Notes under the pieces: generated by a model | Database searches by the model: none | Seen by the model: only the letters and a program-made list of their open reading frames with translations | Told to the model about the DNA's origin: nothing | Made by a program: the position numbers and the translations under genes | In this document: one piece after another, positions 57,371 through 64,000 of the stretch | Numbering within the stretch: position 1 is the stretch's first letter | How the letters are laid out: every line of letters begins with the position of its first letter | Source of the DNA: Ichthyophis bannanicus | Taxonomy: Eukaryota; Chordata; Amphibia; Gymnophiona; Ichthyophiidae | Length of the DNA stretch: 64,000 nucleotides | Assembly: GCA_033557465.1 (NCBI GenBank) | Contig: CM066043.1 | Coordinates: 108,180,278-108,244,277, forward strand | Reading direction: 5' to 3'

Positions 57371-57633
57371 TCCAATAAGTGTTCTGTTGAATATGGAAGC
57401 TGCTGTTTCCACTACTCTGTACAGATTTTTAGAGCCATATTTATTGAGTCTGCTTTCCTGAGAAATGCATCATACATTTAAATTGCCCATGTAGAGTCAT
57501 CTAATGTGAGAAGCAGCTCAGTAGTGTGGTCTGAATTTATTCTGTAGACTGACCCAGGAGTTATATATCCTACAACAGAGAGAATTGGTCACCCTTCATA
57601 GTCAGTTGTGTTCCACTTGTGATCCGTTACACC
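57371..57633. other. Intronic, nothing recognised
   Basis: No exon or repeat seen. Confidence 0.4.
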
Positions 57634-57840
57634 AGTGTTTCTCAAAAAGGTCCTGAGGTACCTCCTCCCTCCCCTCCCCTCCCCCCCCCCCCTCCCCGGC
57701 AGTCTAGTTTTCAAGATATCCACAATTAAAATACATGAAATAGATTTTATGCAAATCCAATGCATACTCCTTATGGACATCCTCAAAAGCAGCCTGACTA
57801 AGGGTTACTCTAGGAACGGCCTGACAAACGCTGCACTATA
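57634..57840. repeat. hAT-derived repeat (CAGTGTTTCTCAA end)
   Basis: It starts CCAGTGTTTCTCAAAAAGGT, followed by a C-rich run, TTTTCAAGATATCCACAATT and a partial inverted echo, GGACATCCTCAAAAGC. This matches a widespread hAT-derived family. The right end is degraded. Confidence 0.6.
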
Positions 57841-57919
57841 CCACCTGATTGAGCACACGATAAAGATCTTTAAATTGATCAGGAGAGTCCACCAGTTAAC
57901 CATGGTGACAAACACTTAC

Positions 57920-57961
57920 TGATTTCCGGCTTCTTGAAAGGCTTTTCTGGAACTGCTACTC
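57920..57961 (-). CDS. NLR gene, 42-bp linker exon upstream of NACHT
   Basis: The 42-bp segment has an acceptor TTTATTTTTAG and a donor CA|GTAAGT. It reads VAVPEKPFKKPEI in the one frame that joins the NACHT exon in phase: two leading bases finish a codon and one trailing base starts the next, making serine with the first two bases of the NACHT exon. Small linker exons between the N-terminal effector and the FISNA/NACHT exon are usual in NLRP genes. Support comes from splice sites and phase only, so it could be coincidence. The effector exon would lie beyond 64000 or is not recognisable. Confidence 0.6.
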
Positions 57962-58161
57962 CTAAAAATAAAACAAACGATAAAGGATTTCTCTTCAGTA
58001 ATCAGAGCTGTTAGGATGGCCTCTTGGCAAGGCAGAGTGATCCTTTTCTTTGCAAAAGCCTCTTTTCTTTTGGATGCCTGGAGACTGCTTCATCTGGGCA
58101 AGAGGGAATATATTTCTATGTCCAGAGCTCACTTACTGAAAAGCAGTCTTGTTTATATTTA

Positions 58162-59602
58162 GGAGCATGCCTACTAAATCTGGCTGCAACTGTGCGGTAA
58201 GTGCAAATCTCTGCAGTATCTGCAGAGGTCGTTCTCAGGAGATTTCCCACATTACCTGCCTTTGCAGATGCCACTGGAAAAATCTCGCAATGCCTGCTGA
58301 AGCAAGTACCGCCCAAGTGCCCATGGTAAATCCATGGGTGGGATTGTAGTGATAGCTGCCATGCCCCCAAACTGCTGTGATTGAATCTGTCCCCTCCCCC
58401 GCCAATCTTGTCAGTGCTGCGGTGCTGCAATCTGCAGCACCAACAATATTAAAAACAAAAATGTGTGCCCTCTTCAACATTGATCCCCCCTGGACAGCTC
58501 CCTATCCCCACTGGAAGCTGTCCAGGGGGGATCGACACAACCCCTGAATGGCAAAGTTTCCCGACTAGCAAGTCGGGCTATGCCCCTCTCCCTCTCCCCA
58601 AACACAATGGCAAGGGTGGGGGGCCCATGGCCTCCTACCCTCACCCTCCCACAACCCCTTCCAAAAGCAGGTCCCTGCTAGCCTGTCGGCAAGGGGGAGC
58701 TCTTCTCTCCTACCCTTCTCATAGGCCCAAACAAAGATGACCACAATGTTACTGTGCTGCCCCCTAGTGAGTGGTTAAAGGGCAGAACCTCATAAGGGTG
58801 GCCATTTTGTACTGGCTGCAAGACGGGGCAGGAGCAAGGAGGACCACTTCTGTCCCATACCAGGGATCAAAGGCATGTGTGGGGGCCCCAGGAGGGTTCT
58901 GGGGGGCTGCAGCCCTCTACCTTGTCGACTGGCTAGCCAGGATTTCTTTTTGGATGGAGTGGTGGAAAGGGGAGGGTGGAAGGGACACAGGGCCCCCACG
59001 CATGCCACTGTGTTTGGGGAGAGGGAGTGTGGCAGAGCCTGACTGGCTAGCCAGGATTCTTTGCCAATCAGGGCTGTATTGATCACCTCTGGGCATCTCT
59101 CAATGGCGATTGGGAGCTGTCCAGGGGGGATCGCTGCTGCAGGAGGGCGGCACACAATTTTAGTTTTTATATTGTCTGTGCTGTGGATCACAGCACCGCG
59201 GCGCTGGCCTGATTGCCAGCAGGAAAGAGCCCACATTATCGAGCCTCCTGGCAGATAGTGTCGCCTCTGAGGTGGCATTATCTGCTCCCCCAATTGGACC
59301 CGATTTTGGCAGTGCCCGCACAAAATCACCTCTGAGGTGGCACTATCTGCTCCCCCGATTGGACCCGATTTTGGCAGTGCCTGCACAAAATCTTTTTCGC
59401 ACAGTGGCTGCCAACTAGGGCCACCCCCACTCCCCACCCCAATTCTGCCCCTGCCCCAAGGGAGCTGCATCATGCGAAAATCAGATACCTTGAGAAATTG
59501 CCTGCGCTATCTAATTATTTTGCGGTTTAGCTGCCACCACGAGGTTTTAATCCTGCGCTAGTTCCCATGGTAGCAGCTAACGTATTTTAGTAGACATACT
59601 CC
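58162..59602 (+). mobile_element. Harbinger-like non-autonomous transposon (1.4 kb)
   Basis: The ends GGAGCATGCCTACTAAA and the complement of GGAGTATGTCTACTAAA are bracketed by TTA on both sides (58159-58161 and 59603-59605), the three-base duplication typical of PIF/Harbinger elements. No transposase is visible. The interior is a long imperfect foldback: GATCCCCCCTGGACAGCTCC near 58484 is inverted near 59117. Confidence 0.75.
59264..59393. repeat. 65-bp tandem duplication in the Harbinger-like element
   Basis: Two units of about 65 bp, each with CCTCTGAGGTGGCA, TTGGACCCGATTTTGGCAGT and GCACAAAATC, differ at a handful of positions. Confidence 0.85.
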
Positions 59603-59605
59603 TTA

Positions 59606-60199
59606 GTGTTGTAGAGAATTTTTTAAAAATATTTGATTGGGCCTTTGATTATTTCATATTGTGTCCTGGTTTCTACAGGCTTTTAATTTAGTAGGCCAGA
59701 GAAAAGCAACCAGTAGCGAATGTCAGTGGAAATAACATCTGACCCAGAAAGTAAAGAAATGTTGCTATCCAAATACAAAAATGATGTAGCTTTTACTACC
59801 ACATATTTAGATAGTCCTAAGCTGTTTTGAGAGACTGCAAAGACAGATTTAATGGAAGGGAGAGTCTTATATAAAAGAAGACTTTCAAACAAAAAAAGGG
59901 AAACACTTAAGAAGCGTTCCTAAAATTAGGCAATTGTAGAACAGTCAATTAATAGAAAGCAGTTCCGAGAATTGCAAAATAATTTGAATACTTTGATACA
60001 TCAAAGAATGTTGAAATCTTTTTTTGTGTAGAAAAAAAAACAGATTATTTAAACATGGGTAGTGATGTCTAGCTATTTTGCTTTCAACCAGTTCTTCTGT
60101 TTTGCCAGCTTTATAATCATTGTTAGGGGGGGGTTGTATTTGGATTTATATATTGTATTTACTAAATAATGGTTTATTTCCTGTGTTAGCATTTTATTT
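59606..60199. other. No gene recognised
   Basis: AT-rich sequence without recognised coding or repeat features. Confidence 0.45.
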
Positions 60200-61500
60200 C
60201 ATAATATCTTGATTTCTACCAGCAAGTCAAGTCTACACAGCAAGTCAAATGCACCCAAAAGAAATCATTACAGTTCCCCGCAACACAAGGAATACCTCAG
60301 GGATCTGCCCTATCATCAATGCTCTTTAATATTAAATTCAACCCATATGCAACATCATCAGACGACACAAACTCCACTATCACATATATGCTGACGACAT
60401 TATGGTGTATGCTCCAATCAATCTACTAGCACTTAACACCACAACAATAACTAAATGCCTGGAAGACATGAATGTCTGGCTCGCAGACAATAACCTGACG
60501 GTCAACTACGATAAAACTGAAGCAATGTTCATCACCAGGAACACTAGCTTCATTCCACCATAGAATATCAGCATTCTAAACAAACATAATAGTCAAGGAT
60601 GAAGTTAGGTACTTGGGCATCACAATGGACAGAGCTCTGAACATGAAATCTTATATCACCAAAACCGCAAACAAGGCCTATCAACGATTGAGGACCATAA
60701 GAAAGATAAAACCACTACTCCGCCAGGACCACTTCTGCACAGTTTGCCAAGCACGCATTACTCCTCTTGATTATGGAAATTCTCTATATCAAGGCCTCCC
60801 CCAACAGACCTTACACCCACTCCAAATGGTGCAAAACACTACAGCACGCATCGTCACTGACACCCTAGGATCAGAACCCATAACCCCTATCTTACAACAA
60901 TTACACTGGCTACCAATAGTAGCCAGAGCAAAATATAAAATAATCTTGATCATCTTCAAGATCATCCACCATCTCTCAGCGGATGTACTACAAGAAATTG
61001 TAATGAAGAATATCAGTAACAGACCAAGAAGGAACAATTATGACAACATGATTAGCACACCTTCAGGATATCACAAGACTAAACAAAATACATCAAGAAG
61101 AGCGCCATCACTAATGGCATCAACAATATGGAACTCACTCCCAACAAGCATAAGGGAATTAGAGGACATCACAGACTTCCGCAAGACCCTTAAAACCCTG
61201 CTCTTCACAGAAAATTACGAGCAGATAGACAACAGCCCTCACCAGATACACAACACCCCCTGCCCGAGCAGGATTGCAAAGTAAACTCCAAGGCAAGCTC
61301 AATACTTATCTAACCCAGCTAGACTCATGACACCATCATGATAAATGTAACCCTCAACCTGTGTTGTCTTAATGTTGTTAAATACCCTCATGTTAAATGT
61401 TGTAAAGTACCCACATGTTGAATGTAACCCAATTGTGATGTAATGTAACCACTTTGATTGTAGGATAAGGTGGTATACAAGTATGTCTAAATAAATAAAT
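60200..61500 (+). mobile_element. L2-type LINE, RT to 3' end
   Basis: Plus-strand LINE. The RT core is broken: QGIPQGSALSS near 60285 and YADDI near 60388 lie in one frame, with stops and frame changes around them. The C-terminal domain is largely open at 60613-61284. The tail has a hairpin at 61448-61474, TATACAAG, and ends in AAATAAATAAAT. Confidence 0.88.
60613..61284 (+). pseudogene. L2-type LINE ORF2 C-terminal half
   Basis: 223 residues begin at GITMDRALNMKSYITKTANK. They contain CQARITPLDYGNSLYQGLP, LHWLPIVARAKYKI and IWNSLPTSIRELEDITDFRK, ending close to the element's 3' untranslated region. This is the longest uninterrupted LINE frame in the window, so the copy is relatively young, but the RT core upstream is broken. 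Confidence 0.88.
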
Positions 61501-61504
61501 TTGT

Positions 61505-61720
61505 CTAACTTAGCCTAAGGATTGACAGTGACCCCTTGTAATGCTAAACTCGCCCATAACAAATGAAAAAATATCATGTAAACTGAAAAACCATAAGACC
61601 CTGGATCCTGATGGGTTTAACTTAAAAGCTCTATATATAACCCCTTACAGAATCCAAGAGGACACCTTCAGAAGTTTCATTGTGAATAAACAACTTGCTA
61701 TATAGAACTACAGTTCTAGA
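61505..61720 (+). mobile_element. Short Tx1/L1-like LINE fragment
   Basis: LKNHKTLDPDGFNLKALYIT (about 61580-61640) matches the block before the RT in L1-group LINEs, where the family pattern is close to K-x-PGPDGF. Nothing else of the element remains. Confidence 0.5.
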
Positions 61721-61763
61721 ATAGGGAACAATCACACTATAAAGGGCATGTCTCCTAAGTTGG

Positions 61764-61868
61764 GCTAATGGTTAGTAACATAGTAAATGACAGCAGATAA
61801 AGACCAGTATGGTCCATCTAGTCTGCCCAGTAAAGACCAGTATGGTCCATCTAGTCTGCCCAGTAAGA
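61764..61868 (-). mobile_element. CR1-type tail with a tandem duplication
   Basis: The complement of the CR1 3' tail (CATAGTAAATGACAGCAG, then ACCAGTATGGTCCATCTAG). A unit of about 36 bp is present twice (61800-61866). Confidence 0.7.
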
Positions 61869-61972
61869 TGTGCAGTCCAACAGACAAGCACAATCCACGT
61901 GCCACTCAACAGACCCAGTCAGAAACGTGGATGGCAAGGAAGGAACTATTTATTAACCACTCTTATTCCATA

Positions 61973-62030
61973 AAGCCAGGCCTGACACAGGCCGTGTTTC
62001 GCTTATGCCTTCATCAGGGGCTTTGGCTAC
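61973..62030 (-). ncRNA. Hammerhead ribozyme motif (type I, Penelope-associated)
   Basis: On the minus strand the conserved core is complete: CTGATGA (62017-62011), GAAA (62000-61997), stem III ACAC/GTGT with loop GGCCT, and a cytosine at the cleavage position (61984), so cutting would fall between 61984 and 61983. Stem I is formed by GCC/GGC plus an outer AGCC/GGCT, with an internal loop. Stem II is only about two pairs (GC-ATAA-GC). Hammerheads of this form are known in Penelope-like elements, where they lie in the terminal repeats. Confidence 0.82.
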
Positions 62031-63002
62031 AACAACATATAAAAACAACGTTAAAAACATTCATAATCTGTAAAACAAATCATAAACGTAAACATAGCAA
62101 AGTCATAAAAGCACCTATTAACTTCATAATACATCAATAAATAATTAAAACATCAATAAATAAATAAATGCTAAAGTACAGCAAAATATCTGCTTTAAAA
62201 ACATAAATAGATGATTGTACACACCTAAAACATACCGGCAATTCATAATTATAAATAAATACAAAATCATATATATAAGAAACAACTAAAACGTGACATA
62301 TAATACTAAAACATAGAAAAATCACTTGAATGACAAACAATATAACCTATACTCATTCAAAATTCCAATGTGATAAAAGATACTCTCATTGCCCTTACCT
62401 GTATGATTTTTGTACCTTGCCACACTGTAATTACTACAATGGAAGAAAAGAGAAAGGGACCATTCTAAATGGGTACACCCAACGGAGTCCACTACTATAC
62501 AACAAGCAAATACTAAATAAAAAACAGAATTGGAATAAAGTTAAAATAAAAATAAAAACTTGGACAAAGAAGTTAAACAGAAAAAACCCAAGGAAAGCGC
62601 AACAGGATCATCGAGACCCTACCAATCATCTCCACCATCCTACTATCCTACTGTGATCTTTAGGTATGCATACTCTTACCTCTGCAACCACTCATAACAC
62701 TCTTGAACCGCTGCCAGCTGCAATATAAACAACATACCTCCATTAATCCCACCAGACGTCCTTATTTTTTAAAATTATTTTCCCAATTCGGAATCCAAAC
62801 CCTTCTTTTAATACACTACGATCCTTATACAAACAACCCTTGAAACTCTTCTTTTAATACACTGCGATTCTTATAAATACAGTAAATACAGACCACCCCC
62901 CAGATGACTATATCATTCAGTTAAATACTTTGTCAGATTCAAACAATCACTATCCCGAGCATTGCTTCTAACGTATGATCACTCTTCAATAAGCAGATAA
63001 AT

Positions 63003-63533
63003 TTGTGGTTGAGATACATTGACGATATCTTTATTTTGTGGGATGGATCAGTGGAAGAACTGTCGGACTTCAATGTTTGGATTAATCAGTGTGATAATAA
63101 TCTTCGATTTCAAATGACATATGATCCGTACAAAATACTGTACTTGGATTTGTTAATTAAAAAGACAGGAGTGGGATTTTGCACAACTTTATATAGAAAG
63201 CCTACGGAGAGGAATCAACTATTGCATTATGGCAGTTTTCATAATTTGGCATTAAAGAACAATCTACCATATGGGCAGTTCCTCAGGGCTAAGAGGATAT
63301 GTACCTCTGAAAAGGAGTTTGAATTGCAAGCAGATATTATTAAAAACCGGCTGGAAGTGAGACACTATCCTTCTCAACAAATTAGGAACGGATATCAAAA
63401 AACATGTCATGTTTCACGGGACAAATTGCTGCAGACAAGAGTGAGAGAAGAAAAATCTAATATGGTATGCCCTTTGCTTTATTCTCATCGTTCACAGGAT
63501 ATTAAGAAAATTCTGCAAAAACATTGGTTTTAG
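63003..63533 (+). pseudogene. Penelope-like reverse transcriptase fragment
   Basis: The open frame of 176 codons begins in the RT catalytic block LRYIDDIFILWDG (the DD pair). It continues through ILYLDLLIKK, TLYRKPTERNQLLHYGSFHN and LRAKRICTSEKEFELQADII, and ends at IKKILQKHWF. These are Penelope-type blocks, collinear with the start of the frame at 23271. The first RT motifs and the endonuclease are missing. The Met used as start is not biological. Confidence 0.88.
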
Positions 63534-63539
63534 ATGTCT

Positions 63540-64000
63540 GCAGAAAGAGAGTAGTAAGTTTTCTGATGTATATGGTTGAGTGATATCAGAGCTCCGAATA
63601 TGAAATAATAGAATGAGTGATCATACGCTCTATTATGATGGCCTGATGCCATAATTGATTAGATAGGTCTTTGCCCTGTCATATTGGTGGATTTGTATAT
63701 GGCTATACTAGTGGGAAACGAGTCTTTATGGAGATGTATGGTATTCCCCGATTCTTGGGCTAAGAATGGCAAGAATAGATCAATATAGATTTATGATTTA
63801 GCCATTGGTCCATATTCATATTTCATGGTGATAATTTAAATGGACGGTCTTGGAAATCACATAGACTGATGTCCATTAACATAAGTATGAAAGTACTGAG
63901 CATAACCTGTGACGTCAACTTTACCCCCATAACCCCCCACCCCCCCTCCCCCGCGACAATGAGGGTTTGAGCAATACGTAGTAGTGGACGGTTCACAAAT
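63540..64000. other. No gene recognised
   Basis: Unremarkable sequence to the window edge, with a C-rich run at 63930-63955. Confidence 0.45.

Larger units (their letters stand above)
61869..63535 (+). mobile_element. Penelope-like element with an inverted terminal region
   Basis: The left part (61869-62997) is an inverted terminal region carrying a hammerhead ribozyme on the minus strand (61973-62030) and a long AT-rich stretch. The right part (63003-63535) encodes the RT end on the plus strand. The same layout, an inverted end fused to a 5'-truncated body, is seen at 22935-24575. The body stops near 63535, before the GIY-YIG domain. Confidence 0.75.

Noticed and set aside
57962..64000. Search for a pyrin, CARD or other N-terminal exon of the NLR on the minus strand
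   Set aside because: No 250-300-bp frame with death-fold features and splice sites was found; the exon probably lies outside the window.

Overview
This window looks like vertebrate nuclear DNA, most likely from a large, repeat-rich amphibian genome; a caecilian is my best guess. That is an inference from the repeat mix: L2/CR1-type LINEs, Tx1/L1-like LINEs, an RTE-BovB-like LINE, Penelope-like elements, a DIRS element and several hAT and Harbinger-like DNA transposons. No species-diagnostic gene is present. There are no bacterial features. Most open frames longer than 60 codons are chance frames in repeats.

One host gene is supported. It is an NLR (NLRP-type) innate immune sensor on the minus strand, with seven visible exons spread over about 41 kb: a 42-bp linker exon (57920-57961), the FISNA-NACHT-winged-helix exon (45994-47713), four internal leucine-rich-repeat (LRR) exons (22578-22742, 20923-21093, 20488-20661, 17405-17575) and a probable terminal LRR exon ending at a stop at 16814. 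Every junction keeps one reading phase. The N-terminal effector exon (pyrin-like or other) is not seen and should lie beyond 64000. The 23-kb intron between the NACHT and LRR exons, and the 10-kb intron upstream, are packed with nested transposons.

Layout: 1-2070 a foldback repeat and little else. 2074-4125 an L2-type LINE (minus). 4130-16300 three hAT-type elements with target-site duplications (5884-8562, 9949-11539, 11769-12008), a 5S rRNA pseudogene, a CR1 tail and an L2 3' end. 16400-22750 the LRR part of the NLR gene, with a foldback hAT (17706-18787) and two hairpin-rich repeats in its introns. 22935-24575 a Penelope-like element. 26330-30330 L2 LINEs. 31090-33060 a Tx1/L1-like LINE. 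33400-40600 a nest in which an old L2 has received another repeat and two large hAT copies in opposite orientation, next to CR1 fragments. 40700-44560 a Tx1-like LINE split by a hairpin-rich repeat, a second such repeat and an L2 remnant. 45994-47713 the NACHT exon. 48200-49770 a BovB-like RTE. 49880-57370 a CR1 interrupted by a 5.9-kb DIRS element and by a U2 snRNA pseudogene. 58162-59602 a Harbinger-like element. 60200-61500 an L2 LINE. 61764-63535 a second Penelope-like element carrying a recognisable hammerhead ribozyme.

The most unusual material is non-coding: an interspersed family built from strings of short, near-perfect hairpins (four copies); a hammerhead ribozyme in a Penelope terminal region; large foldbacks inside hAT elements (about 155-bp arms); a DIRS internal complementary region; and a 3'-terminal hairpin, shared by several LINEs and a SINE, that shows compensatory base changes. 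All calls are from reading by eye; boundaries without target-site duplications are approximate.
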